A DNA stretch of 64,000 nucleotides from Urophycis tenuis (GCA_036785325.1 JAXIVH010000038.1:1381501-1445500); one strand, 5' to 3'; shown: positions 1-9,525, counted from the stretch's first letter. The notes: generated by a model from the letters alone, not told the origin. Numbers and translations: made by a program.

Positions 1-1769
1 GGTAGGAAAGGCCAAGGCCAGCCGCGACTAAGCACTGCCTCCCTGGCCCCTCCAGGACCCCATGCCGAACAGCCTGCTAATAACAATTCCTGTGCCCCAT
101 ACACCGCGCGACTACAGAGATTGTGTAGGAAGTTGACCTTAGAGAAGACTCAATGGCTTACTTTCCTCACCCAAAACAACAATTTCTTGGGGTAGTCTAT
201 TCTCGCCGTAGGTACTTTGGTAATGTTTTTTTTTGTGAAAAGTTTTCCGGATGAAATGCATGCTGGGTAATTGTATTCTTCCTCCAATATGTCAAGTGTA
301 GGTTAAGGTTAGGGTAGATTTAGGGGTAGAGTTAGCAGTTAACCTTAACGTTAGGTTTGAAGTAAATGGGAGGGGTTGCGGTTAGGGTTAAGGTTAGGGC
401 TGAGGTTAGGGTTAGGTATAAGGTTACGGTTTAGGGTTAAGGTTAGGGTTAAGGTTAGGGTTACGGTTAGGGCTAAGGTTAGGGCTAAGGTTAGAGTAAG
501 GGTTAAGGTTAGCATTACGGTTAGGGTAAGGTTAGGGTTAGGGTTAGAGGTTAGGGGTTAGGGGTTAGGGTTAAGATGAGGGCTGAGGTTAGGGTTAAGG
601 TTAGGGGTTAGGGTTAAGATGAGGGCTGAGGTTAGGGTTAAGGTTAGGGCTGAGGTTAGGGTTAGGTTTAAGGTTATGGATAAGGTTAGGGTTGGGGTTA
701 CGGCTGAGATTGGGGTTAAGGTTAGGGTTGAGGTTAGGGTTAGTGTTATGGATAAGGTTAGGTTAAGTGTTAGGGCCAAGGTTAGGGTTAAGGTTATGGT
801 TAAGATTAGGGTTAGGGCTAGAATTAGGGTTAGGGCTAAGGTTAGGGTTAGGGTTATGGCTGAGGTTAGGGTTAAGGTTAGATTTGAGGTTAGTGTTAAG
901 GTTAGGGCCAAGGTTAGGGTTAGGGCTAAGGTTAGGGTTAGGGTTATGGCTGAGGCTAGGGTTAGGGCTAAAGTTAGGGCAAAGGTTAGAGTTAGGGTTA
1001 GCGTTAGAGTTAGGGTAGGGTTAGTGTTGGAGGTTAGGGTAGGCTTAGGGTTAGAGTTAGAGTAGGGGTTAGGGTTAGAGTTAGAGTAGGGGTTAGGGTT
1101 AGTGTTAAGGCTAAGGTTAGGGGTTGAGGTTAGTGTTAAGATTAGGGCCAAGGTAAGGGTTAGTGTTAGGGTTGAGTTAGGGTTAGGGCTAAGGTTAGGC
1201 CTATGGTTAGGGTTGGGTTCGTTAGAGTTATCTCGATGACCCCCCCCCACCTCATCCAACGACTCGGTAGTTGAATAGGGGATCAAAGGCAGTTGCACTC
1301 GCCAATATCTAGTCATCCGCAGCTCTCTTTTCCCATATTACCAAGAATGAAGTAAAACGAAATGGTTATCTGTCTTGTTGTGATATAACCGCTGATTTGG
1401 AGATATAGACTTGTTTTTCCTTTTCCCAAAGGTTTTCTTTGTTCCAAGATGGAGGTCAATCTAGTTTGATTGAAGGTACTTCCAATGCATTGGTATATTT
1501 ACTTATTTGAATAAAGACGAGTCACAGCTGGAGTGAGACTTTTCTTTTCCATTTCTATTTTAGTATAAACGTGCTATCGAAATATTAGGACACGTCATCA
1601 GTAGTGGACCCTGGGATCATAGGGTGTTTCTGGCCATTGTCACTATACACCCTCACCCAAGGGAGGCCCCCCCGAGAGTGATCAATCCTCAAGGTGTGTC
1701 GTTTCCGAAATGGAATTGGTATTGGGTTTAAGCTTTTTTAGGAGTGATCATTTGTTGAGGTAACGTCGA

Positions 1770-1788
1770 GGTAAGTAAAGGTAAGTAA
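1770..1788 (+). other. Two consensus splice-donor-like motifs, plus strand (recurs in each unit)
   Basis: Two GAG/AAAG-GTAAGTAA motifs lie 10 bp apart near the right end of the shared block, and I see the pair in the units inspected. Each matches the vertebrate 5' splice-site consensus well. No plausible upstream exon or transcript is evident, so this is only a sequence match. Confidence 0.35.
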
Positions 1789-1835
1789 AACACTTTTTAG
1801 GATACATTGTTTTGGTTATGGAGAGGAGGGGGCAC

Positions 1836-1843
1836 ATACTTAC
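1836..1843 (-). other. Perfect splice-donor-like motif, minus strand (recurs in each unit)
   Basis: The minus strand reads GTAAGTAT, fully complementary to the 5' end of U1 snRNA. It lies about 35 bp beyond the end of the minus-strand 108-codon open frame in the GC-rich block. If the GC-rich block were a minus-strand promoter or first exon, this would be its natural donor. No expression evidence is available from sequence. Confidence 0.35.
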
Positions 1844-1876
1844 CCCCTGACCAGCACAAACCAGTTGTTAACACCG

Positions 1877-2203
1877 CTAGGTAGCCCTGGTTTGGCAAAT
1901 CAGGGCCGGAGCTTGGTTCTTGTCCTCTGTTGGGTCCAGATGAACTAGCAGAAAACTGGGGTCACGAAGGACCGAGGCCAGCCGTGACAAAGCACTGCCT
2001 CCACGGTCCCCCAATGCAGCTATCCTCAGCGATGGGTGTCCAGACCTAGGAAAGACCAAGACCAGCCCCGACCAGCGGTGCCTTCCCAGTCGGTCCCAGG
2101 GTAGGAAAGGCCAAGGCCAGCCGCGACTAAGCACTGCCTCCCTGGCCCCTCCAGGACCCCATGCCGAACAGCCTGTTAATAACAATTCCTGTGCCCCATA
2201 CAC
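1877..2203 (-). other. GC-rich block with a 108-codon minus-strand open frame, probably non-coding
   Basis: A GC-rich, CpG-containing block of about 330 bp is present in every unit and is open for 108 codons on the minus strand (starts MYGAQELLL, ends QTRAT). I recognise no domain. The differences I can see between copies (Q/R at residue 5, R/W and V/I around residues 74-78, R/L in the GRHRW segment, G/C near the C terminus) change the amino acid, so there is no sign of coding constraint. The frame also runs through the minisatellite below. It could be a CpG-rich promoter for a subtelomeric transcript; that is inference. Confidence 0.4.
1968..2155 (+). repeat. Three-copy diverged GC-rich minisatellite inside the GC block
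   Basis: Three related pieces of about 45-53 bp are seen at about 1968-2011, 2048-2099 and 2103-2155. They share AGGCCAGCCG-type cores followed by GCACTGCCTCC-type or GGTGCCTTCC-type tails. Copies one and three are the closest (both contain GCACTGCCTCC). A separate TGTCCAG or GGTCCAG precedes the first two copies. The whole cassette recurs in all units. Confidence 0.65.
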
Positions 2204-2350
2204 CGCGCGACTACAGAGATTGTGTAGGAAGTTGACCTTAGAGAAGACTCAATGGCTTACTTTCCTCACCCAAAACAACAATTTCTTGGGGTAGTCTATT
2301 CTCGCCGTAGGTACTTCGGTAATGGGTTTTTTTGTGAAAAGTTTTCCGGA

Positions 2351-2373
2351 TGAAATGCATGCTGGGTAATTGT
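2351..2373 (-). promoter_or_regulatory. ZNF143/THAP11 (Staf)-like site, one per unit
   Basis: On the minus strand the segment reads ACAATTACCCAGCATGCATTTCA, broken here as ACAATTACCC then AGCATGCATTTCA. This closely matches the vertebrate ZNF143/THAP11 site (CAAYTCCCAGMATGC core). It lies between the GC-rich block and the telomere-like block in every unit (for example 252-274 and 21812-21834). The match is by eye; whether it is bound is unknown. Confidence 0.5.
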
Positions 2374-2397
2374 CTTCTTCCTCCAAGATGTCAAGTG

Positions 2398-3326
2398 TAG
2401 GTTAAGGTTAGGGTAGATTTAGGGGTAGAGTTAGCAGTTAACCTTAACGTTAGGTTTGAAGTAAATGGGAGGGGTTGCGGTTAGGGTTAAGGTTAGGGCT
2501 GAGGTTAGGGTTAGGTATAAGGTTACGGTTTAGGGTTAAGGTTAGGGTTAAGGTTAGGGTTACGGTTAGGGCTAAGGTTAGGGCTAAGGTTAGAGTAAGG
2601 GTTAGGGTTAGCGTTACGGTTAGGGTAAGGTTAGGGTTAGGGTTAGAGGTTAGGGGTTAGGGGTTAGGGTTAAGATGAGGGCTGAGGTTAGGGTTAAGGT
2701 TAGGGCTGAGGTTAGGGTTAGGTTTAAGGTTAGGGATAAGGTTAGGGTTGGGGTTACGGCTGAGATTGGGGTTAAGGTTAGGGTTGAGGTTAGGGTTAGT
2801 GTTATGGATAAGGTTAGGTTAAGTGTTAGGGCCAAGGTTAGGGTTAAGGTTATGGTTAAGATTAGGGTTAGGGCTAGAATTAGGGTTAGGGCTAAGGTTA
2901 GGGTTAGGGTTATGGCTGAGGTTAGGGTTAAGGTTAGGTTTGAGGTTAGTGTTAAGGTTAGGGCCAAGGTTAGGTTTAGGGTTAAGGTTAGGGTTAGGGC
3001 TAAGGTTAGGGTTAGGGTTATGGCTGAGGCTAGGGTTAGGGCTAAAGTTAGGGCAAAGGTTAGAGTTAGGGTTAGCGTTAGAGTTAGGGTAGGGTTAGTG
3101 TTGGAGGTTAGGGTAGGCTTAGGGTTAGAGTTAGAGTAGGGGTTAGGGTTAGAGTTAGAGTAGGGGTTAGGGTTAGTGTTAAGGCTAAGGTTAGGGGTTG
3201 AGGTTAGTGTTAAGATTAGGGCCAAGGTAAGGGTTAGTGTTAGGGTTGAGTTAGGGTTAGGGCTAAGGTTAGGCCTATGGTTAGGGTTGGGGTTGAGGTT
3301 ATCCCTAGGGTTAGAGTTAGAGCTAG
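2398..3326 (+). repeat. Degenerate telomere-like hexamer block (TTAGGG variants)
   Basis: About 150 tandem hexamers keep a mostly 6-bp phase: TTAGGG mixed with TTAAGG, CTAAGG, CTGAGG, TTATGG, TTACGG, TTGAGG, TTGGGG, TTAGTG, TTAGAG and GTAAGG. I did not see four exact TTAGGG copies in a row. Variant order is nearly identical in every unit, so the block is copied with the unit and not extended by telomerase. The hexamer phase keeps several reading frames open on both strands (Leu-Thr, Arg-Val, Leu-Gly repeats); these are not genes. Confidence 0.9.
2440..2456. repeat. Near-palindrome of C-strand and G-strand telomeric sequence
   Basis: AACCTTAACGTTAGGTT sits about 40 bp inside the telomere-like block. 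Its left half is C-strand telomere-like and its right half G-strand, forming a one-mismatch palindrome around AACGTT. It recurs in the units (for example 341-357). Confidence 0.6.
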
Positions 3327-3418
3327 AGATTGAGGAAGGTAGAGTCAAGGTGAGACAGTCTGTACGGACTGAACTCACCCCCGCCGGATCGGGCTAGTAC
3401 ACTCTATCTCCCCCAACT

Positions 3419-3436
3419 CCCTCATTTCCATGAGGG
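3419..3436. repeat. Perfect 7-bp hairpin, L units
   Basis: CCCTCAT, a four-base TTCC loop, then ATGAGGG. It is present in the L units inspected except the one at 34809-37588, where ATCAGGG breaks one pair. A 16-bp palindrome-like sequence (CAGTCTGTACGGACTG, perfect in the unit at 29952) lies about 60 bp upstream. Confidence 0.6.
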
Positions 3437-3508
3437 AAGACAGGGGAGAAGAGATGGGAGGAGTATATATATTTAATATATTTTTTTTTAGTAAATAAAT
3501 ACATCGAG

Positions 3509-3615
3509 AGACTCACAGCTGGAGTGGGTTTTAATCTTTGTATTCAAGGTTGTTCCTCCTCTTTTGATTCCTCGCTGGTGGTGCGTCGTCTCCACCTAGT
3601 GGTCGTTTTGTGAAG
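3509..3615 (+). repeat. L-segment module A (107 bp), paralogue of module B
   Basis: The module runs from AGACTCACAGCTGGAGTGGG to CTAGTGGTCGTTTTGTGAAG. It aligns along its length with module B at 3816-3921, so the L segment contains an old internal duplication of period about 305 bp. A bare copy of the first 20 bases (gagtcacagctggagtgaga) also occurs once in the shared 3' block (about 4294). Confidence 0.7.
3589..3602 (-). promoter_or_regulatory. CTCF-core-like motif in module A
   Basis: The minus strand reads CCACTAGGTGGAGA. It matches the CTCF core CCASYAGRKGGCRS except at the C after GG and at the last base. By-eye match only. Confidence 0.3.
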
Positions 3616-3815
3616 AAGAGTTATAGAAATAGAAATAGAAATACTCTATTGTTCCCAGGTTGGGAAATTGCATTAATAGGTAAGTAATAATAATAATAAT
3701 AGGTAATTGCAATAGTTGGTAAGGTAATCTATATTTAATTTATTTATTTATATTTGTATATTTATTTAGTCTATTTATTTATTCATTTTTGTTTATTTAT
3801 TTATTTAGATAAAGA

Positions 3816-3921
3816 GGATCACAGCTGGAGTGAGTTTTTAGTCTTTGTGTTAAAGGCTGGTTGCCTTCTTTTGATTCTTCAGTGGTGGTCCATCGCCTCC
3901 ATCTAGTGGTCGTTTTGTGAA
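3816..3921 (+). repeat. L-segment module B (106 bp), paralogue of module A
   Basis: The module runs from GGATCACAGCTGGAGTGAG to CTAGTGGTCGTTTTGTGAA and is diverged from module A mainly in its middle. It follows an AT-rich TTTA/TATT stretch (about 3728-3812). Confidence 0.7.
3896..3909 (-). promoter_or_regulatory. CTCF-core-like motif in module B
   Basis: The minus strand reads CCACTAGATGGAGG, 13 of 14 positions matching CCASYAGRKGGCRS (A replaces the C after GG). L units therefore carry two such cores about 307 bp apart in the same orientation; S units lack both. Confidence 0.35.
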
Positions 3922-3991
3922 TAACAGTTGGTAAGGTAATATAAATGGGTTGTGTAGAGAGCCCGTTCTTTCGATGGCCCTGGCTCGGTTA

Positions 3992-4651
3992 GGTTCGTTA
4001 GAGTTATCTCGATGACCCCCCCCACCTCATCCAACGACTCGGTAGTTGAATAGGGGATCAAAGGCAGTTGCACTCGCCAATATCTAGTCATCCGCAGCTC
4101 TCTTTTCCCATATTACCAAGAATGAAGTAAAACGAAATGGTTATCTGTCTTGTTGTGATATAACCGCTGATTTGGAGATATAGACTTGTTTTTCCTTTTC
4201 CCAAAGGTTTTCTTTGTTCCAAGATGGAGGTCAATCTAGTTTGATTGAAGGTACTTCCAATGCATTGGTATATTTACTTATTTGAATAAAGACGAGTCAC
4301 AGCTGGAGTGAGACTTTTCTTTTCCATTTCTATTTTAGTATAAACGTGCTATCGAAATATTAGGACACGTCATCAGTAGTGGACCCTGGGATCATAGGGT
4401 GTTTCTGGCCATTGTCACTATACACCCTCACCCAAGGGAGGCCCCCCCGAGAGTGATCAATTCTCAAGGTGTGTCGTTTCCGAAATGGAATTGGTATTGG
4501 GTTTAAGCTTTTTTAGGAGTGATCATTTGTTGAGGTAACGTCGAGGTAAGTAAAGGTAAGTAAAACACTTTTTAGGATACATTGTTTTGGTTATGGAGAG
4601 GAGGGGGCACATACTTACCCCCTGACCAGCACAAACCAGTTGTTAACACCG
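3992..4651 (+). repeat. Shared 3' block of all units (about 660 bp), no gene seen
   Basis: It begins GGTTCGTTAGAGTTATCTCG, has a C-tract of variable length (7-10), an AATAAAG motif before a CACAGCTGGAGTGAG copy, and ends in the splice-donor-like motifs. A 62-codon minus-strand open frame here (MTRYWRVQLP...) shows no recognisable domain, and its length depends on the C-tract. The DIRS element landed in this block in the unit at 21338. Confidence 0.75.
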
Positions 4652-6750
4652 CTAGGTAGCCCTGGTTTGGCCAATCAGGGCCGGAGCTTGGTTCTTGTCC
4701 TCTGTTGGGTCCAGATGAACTAGCAGAAAACTGGGGTCACGAAGGACCGAGGCCAGCCGTGACAAAGCACTGCCTCCACGGTCCCCCAATGCAGCTATCC
4801 TCAGCGATGGGTGTCCAGACCTAGGAAAGACCAAGACCAGCCCCGACCAGCGGTGCCTTCCCAGTCGGTCCCAGGGTAGGAAAGGCCAAGGCCAGCCGCG
4901 ACTAAGCACTGCCTCCCTGGCCCCTCCAGGACCCCATGCCGAACAGCCTGTTAATAACAATTCCCGTGCCCCATACACCGCGCGACTACAGAGATTGTGT
5001 AGGAAGTTGACCTTAGAGAAGACTCAATGGCTTACTTTCCTCACCCAAAACAACAATTTCTTGGGGTAGTCTATTCTCGCCGTAGGTACTTTGGTAATGT
5101 TTTTTTTTGTGAAAAGTTTTCCGGATGAAATGCATGCTGGGTAATTGTATTCTTCCTCCAATATGTCAAGTGTAGGTTAAGGTTAGGGTAGATTTAGGGG
5201 TAGAGTTAGCAGTTAACCTTAACGTTAGGTTTGAAGTAAATGGGAGGGGTTGCGGTTAGGGTTAAGGTTAGGGCTGAGGTTAGGGTTAGGTATAAGGTTA
5301 CGGTTTAGGGTTAAGGTTAGGGTTAAGGTTAGGGTTACGGTTAGGGCTAAGGTTAGGGCTAAGGTTAGAGTAAGGGTTAAGGTTAGCGTTACGGTTAGGG
5401 TAAGGTTAGGGTTAGGGTTAGAGGTTAGGGGTTAGGGGTTAGGGTTAAGATGAGGGCTGAGGTTAGGGTTAAGGTTAGGGGTTAGGGTTAAGATGAGGGC
5501 TGAGGTTAGGGTTAAGGTTAGGGCTGAGGTTAGGGTTAGGTTTAAGGTTATGGATAAGGTTAGGGTTGGGGTTACGGCTGAGATTGGGGTTAAGGTTAGG
5601 GTTGAGGTTAGGGTTAGTGTTATGGATAAGGTTAGGTTAAGTGTTAGGGCCAAGGTTAGGGTTAAGGTTATGGTTAAGATTAGGGTTAGGGCTAGAATTA
5701 GGGTTAGGGCTAAGGTTAGGGTTAGGGTTATGGCTGAGGTTAGGGTTAAGGTTAGATTTGAGGTTAGTGTTAAGGTTAGGGCCAAGGTTAGGGTTAGGGC
5801 TAAGGTTAGGGTTAGGGTTATGGCTGAGGCTAGGGTTAGGGCTAAAGTTAGGGCAAAGGTTAGAGTTAGGGTTAGCGTTAGAGTTAGGGTAGGGTTAGTG
5901 TTGGAGGTTAGGGTAGGCTTAGGGTTAGAGTTAGAGTAGGGGTTAGGGTTAGAGTTAGAGTAGGGGTTAGGGTTAGTGTTAAGGCTAAGGTTAGGGGTTG
6001 AGGTTAGTGTTAAGATTAGGGCCAAGGTAAGGGTTAGTGTTAGGGTTGAGTTAGGGTTAGGGCTAAGGTTAGGCCTATGGTTAGGGTTGGGTTCGTTAGA
6101 GTTATCTCGATGACCCCCCCCCACCTCATCCAACGACTCGGTAGTTGAATAGGGGATCAAAGGCAGTTGCACTCGCCAATATCTAGTCATCCGCAGCTCT
6201 CTTTTCCCATATTACCAAGAATGAAGTAAAACGAAATGGTTATCTGTCTTGTTGTGATATAACCGCTGATTTGGAGATATAGACTTGTTTTTCCTTTTCC
6301 CAAAGGTTTTCTTTGTTCCAAGATGGAGGTCAATCTAGTTTGATTGAAGGTACTTCCAATGCATTGGTATATTTACTTATTTGAATAAAGACGAGTCACA
6401 GCTGGAGTGAGACTTTTCTTTTCCATTTCTATTTTAGTATAAACGTGCTATCGAAATATTAGGACACGTCATCAGTAGTGGACCCTGGGATCATAGGGTG
6501 TTTCTGGCCATTGTCACTATACACCCTCACCCAAGGGAGGCCCCCCCGAGAGTGATCAATCCTCAAGGTGTGTCGTTTCCGAAATGGAATTGGTATTGGG
6601 TTTAAGCTTTTTTAGGAGTGATCATTTGTTGAGGTAACGTCGAGGTAAGTAAAGGTAAGTAAAACACTTTTTAGGATACATTGTTTTGGTTATGGAGAGG
6701 AGGGGGCACATACTTACCCCCTGACCAGCACAAACCAGTTGTTAACACCG
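4652..6750 (+). repeat. Tandem unit U2, short form S-A (2099 bp)
   Basis: S-A marks are present. Relative to S-B, its telomere block has a 43-bp duplication (second copy of a TTAGGGTTAAGATGAGGGCT piece at about 5450-5515) and lacks 18 bp further right; 43 minus 18 accounts for the 25-bp length difference. The L-deletion junction is at 6090/6091. It pairs with U0 at offset 4874. Confidence 0.9.
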
Positions 6751-9525
6751 CTAGGTAGCCCTGGTTTGGCCAATCAGGGCCGGAGCTTGGTTCTTGTCCT
6801 CTGTTGGGTCCAGATGAACTAGCAGAAAACTGGGGTCACGAAGGACCGAGGCCAGCCGTGACAAAGCACTGCCTCCACGGTCCCCCAATGCAGCTATCCT
6901 CAGCGATGGGTGTCCAGACCTAGGAAAGACCAAGACCAGCCCCGACCAGCGGTGCCTTCCCAGTCGGTCCCAGGGTAGGAAAGGCCAAGGCCAGCCGCGA
7001 CTAAGCACTGCCTCCCTGGCCCCTCCAGGACCCCATGCCGAACAGCCTGTTAATAACAATTCCTGTGCCCCATACACCGCGCGACTACAGAGATTGTGTA
7101 GGAAGTTGACCTTAGAGAAGACTCAATGGCTTACTTTCCTCACCCAAAACAACAATTTCTTGGGGTAGTCTATTCTCGCCGTAGGTACTTCGGTAATGGG
7201 TTTTTTTGTGAAAAGTTTTCCGGATGAAATGCATGCTGGGTAATTGTCTTCTTCCTCCAATATGTCAAGTGTAGGTTAAGGTTAGGGTAGATTTAGGGGT
7301 AGAGTTAGCAGTTAACCTTAACGTTAGGTTTGAAGTAAATGGGAGGGGTTGCGGTTAGGGTTAAGGTTAGGGCTGAGGTTAGGGTTAGGTATAAGGTTAC
7401 GGTTTAGGGTTAAGGTTAGGGTTAAGGTTAGGGTTACGGTTAGGGCTAAGGTTAGGGCTAAGGTTAGAGTAAGGGTTAGGGTTAGCGTTACGGTTAGGGT
7501 AAGGTTAGGGTTAGGGTTAGAGGTTAGGGGTTAGGGGTTAGGGTTAAGATGAGGGCTGAGGTTAGGGTTAAGGTTAGGGCTGAGGTTAGGGTTAGGTTTA
7601 AGGTTAGGGATAAGGTTAGGGTTGGGGTTACGGCTGAGATTGGGGTTAAGGTTAGGGTTGAGGTTAGGGTTAGTGTTATGGATAAGGTTAGGTTAAGTGT
7701 TAGGGCCAAGGTTAGGGTTAAGGTTATGGTTAAGATTAGGGTTAGGGCTAGAATTAGGGTTAGGGCTAAGGTTAGGGTTAGGGTTATGGCTGAGGTTAGG
7801 GTTAAGGTTAGGTTTGAGGTTAGTGTTAAGGTTAGGGCCAAGGTTAGGTTTAGGGTTAAGGTTAGGGTTAGGGCTAAGGTTAGGGTTAGGGTTATGGCTG
7901 AGGCTAGGGTTAGGGCTAAAGTTAGGGCAAAGGTTAGAGTTAGGGTTAGCGTTAGAGTTAGGGTAGGGTTAGTGTTGGAGGTTAGGGTAGGCTTAGGGTT
8001 AGAGTTAGAGTAGGGGTTAGGGTTAGAGTTAGAGTAGGGGTTAGGGTTAGTGTTAAGGCTAAGGTTAGGGGTTGAGGTTAGTGTTAAGATTAGGGCCAAG
8101 GTAAGGGTTAGTGTTAGGGTTGAGTTAGGGTTAGGGCTAAGGTTAGGCCTATGGTTAGGGTTGGGGTTGAGGTTATCCCTAGGGTTAGAGTTAGAGCTAG
8201 AGATTGAGGAAGGTAGAGTCAAGGTGAGACAGTCTGTACGGACTGAACTCACCCCCGCCGGATCGGGCTAGTACACTCTATCTCCCCCAACTCCCTCATT
8301 TCCATGAGGGAAGACAGGGGAGAAGAGATGGGAGGAGTATATATATTTAATATATATTTTTTTAGTAAATAAATACATCGAGAGACTCACAGCTGGAGTG
8401 GGTTTTAATCTTTGTATTCAAGGTTGTTCCTCCTCTTTTGATTCCTCGCTGGTGGTGCGTCGTCTCCACCTAGTGGTCGTTTTGTGAAGAAGAGTTATAG
8501 AAATAGAAATAGAAATACTCTATTGTTCCCAGGTTGGGAAATTGCATTAATAGGTAAGTAATAATAATAATAATAGGTAATTGCAATAGTTGGTAAGGTA
8601 ATCTATATTTAATTTATTTATTTATATTTGTATATTTATTTAGTCTATTTATTTATTCATTTTTGTTTATTTATTTATTTAGATAAAGAGGATCACAGCT
8701 GGAGTGAGTTTTTAGTCTTTGTGTTAAAGGCTGGTTGCCTTCTTTTGATTCTTCAGTGGTGGTCCATCGCCTCCATCTAGTGGTCGTTTTGTGAATAACA
8801 GTTGGTAAGGTAATATAAATGGGTTGTGTAGAGAGCCCGTTCTTTCGATGGCCCTGGCTCGGTTAGGTTCGTTAGAGTTATCTCGATGACCCCCCCCACC
8901 TCATCCAACGACTCGGTAGTTGAATAGGGGATCAAAGGCAGTTGCACTCGCCAATATCTAGTCATCCGCAGCTCTCTTTTCCCATATTACCAAGAATGAA
9001 GTAAAACGAAATGGTTATCTGTCTTGTTGTGATATAACCGCTGATTTGGAGATATAGACTTGTTTTTCCTTTTCCCAAAGGTTTTCTTTGTTCCAAGATG
9101 GAGGTCAATCTAGTTTGATTGAAGGTACTTCCAATGCATTGGTATATTTACTTATTTGAATAAAGACGAGTCACAGCTGGAGTGAGACTTTTCTTTTCCA
9201 TTTCTATTTTAGTATAAACGTGCTATCGAAATATTAGGACACGTCATCAGTAGTGGACCCTGGGATCATAGGGTGTTTCTGGCCATTGTCACTATACACC
9301 CTCACCCAAGGGAGGCCCCCCCGAGAGTGATCAATTCTCAAGGTGTGTCGTTTCCGAAATGGAATTGGTATTGGGTTTAAGCTTTTTTAGGAGTGATCAT
9401 TTGTTGAGGTAACGTCGAGGTAAGTAAAGGTAAGTAAAACACTTTTTAGGATACATTGTTTTGGTTATGGAGAGGAGGGGGCACATACTTACCCCCTGAC
9501 CAGCACAAACCAGTTGTTAACACCG
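6751..9525 (+). repeat. Tandem unit U3, long form L (2775 bp)
   Basis: Near-identical to U1 at offset 4874, including the AGGTTTAGGG variant in the telomere block. U0-U1 and U2-U3 therefore form a duplicated S-A + L dimer. Confidence 0.9.

Larger units (their letters stand above)
1..1876 (+). repeat. Tandem unit U0, short form S-A, left end cut
   Basis: The window opens inside the GC-rich block of this unit (base 1 corresponds to about 2100 in the next unit). The spacer, the telomere-like block (about 299-1217) and the shared 3' block (1219 onward) follow. It has the S-A marks: a T-rich run after 'ggtaatg', 'attgtattcttcc' after the ZNF143-like motif, and a duplicated 43-bp piece around 576-640. 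It is matched by the unit at 4652-6750 at a constant offset of 4874. No gene is seen. Confidence 0.9.
3290..3991 (+). repeat. L-specific segment (about 702 bp) absent from short units
   Basis: L units continue from the telomere block through GGTTGAGGTTATCCC, a G+C-rich 'gccggatcggg' stretch, AT-rich microsatellites (TAA, TTTA and AGAAAT runs) and two paralogous modules before rejoining at GGTTCGTTAGAG. S units join the two ends directly (for example 6090/6091). The only shared bases at the junction are GG, so S looks like a simple microhomology deletion of L. 2775 minus 702 gives the S-B length to within 1 bp. Confidence 0.8.
1877..4651 (+). repeat. Tandem unit U1, long form L (2775 bp), anatomical reference
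   Basis: This is the first complete unit and the reference for sub-features. Unit borders are set, by convention, at the left edge of the GC-rich open frame. Order: GC-rich block 1877-2203; spacer 2204-2397; telomere-like block 2398-3326; L-specific AT-rich segment about 3290-3991; shared 3' block 3992-4651. Private differences include 'ccaagatgtc' (others have 'ccaatatgtc') and a TTGGCAAATC change in the GC block. It is duplicated at 6751-9525 (offset 4874). Confidence 0.92.

Noticed and set aside
558..1316. Long minus-strand open frame rich in Leu-Thr repeats, and plus-strand Arg-Val and Leu-Gly frames, in every telomere-like block
   Set aside because: A 6-bp repeat without stops keeps frames open and yields dipeptide repeats automatically. 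Frames are open in several phases on both strands, lengths change with single-hexamer gains or losses, and there is no start context or domain.
1836..1950. U1 snRNA gene beginning ATACTTACC
   Set aside because: Only the first nine bases match; the following sequence cannot form U1 stem-loops and lacks the Sm site. The match is better read as a splice-donor complement.
1877..2203. 108-codon minus-strand ORF as a conserved gene in all units
   Set aside because: Copies are nearly identical because the units are recent duplicates. The few differences seen are amino-acid changing, no domain is recognised, and the frame covers a minisatellite.
2398..3326. True terminal telomere or canonical G-quadruplex array
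   Set aside because: TTAGGG copies are interrupted by variants so often that I found no four consecutive GGG runs with short loops, and the block is internal to each unit.
3903..4091. 62-codon minus-strand ORF (MTRYWRVQLP...) in the shared block
   Set aside because: Its C-terminal part changes frame with C-tract length between units, and it resembles no known protein.
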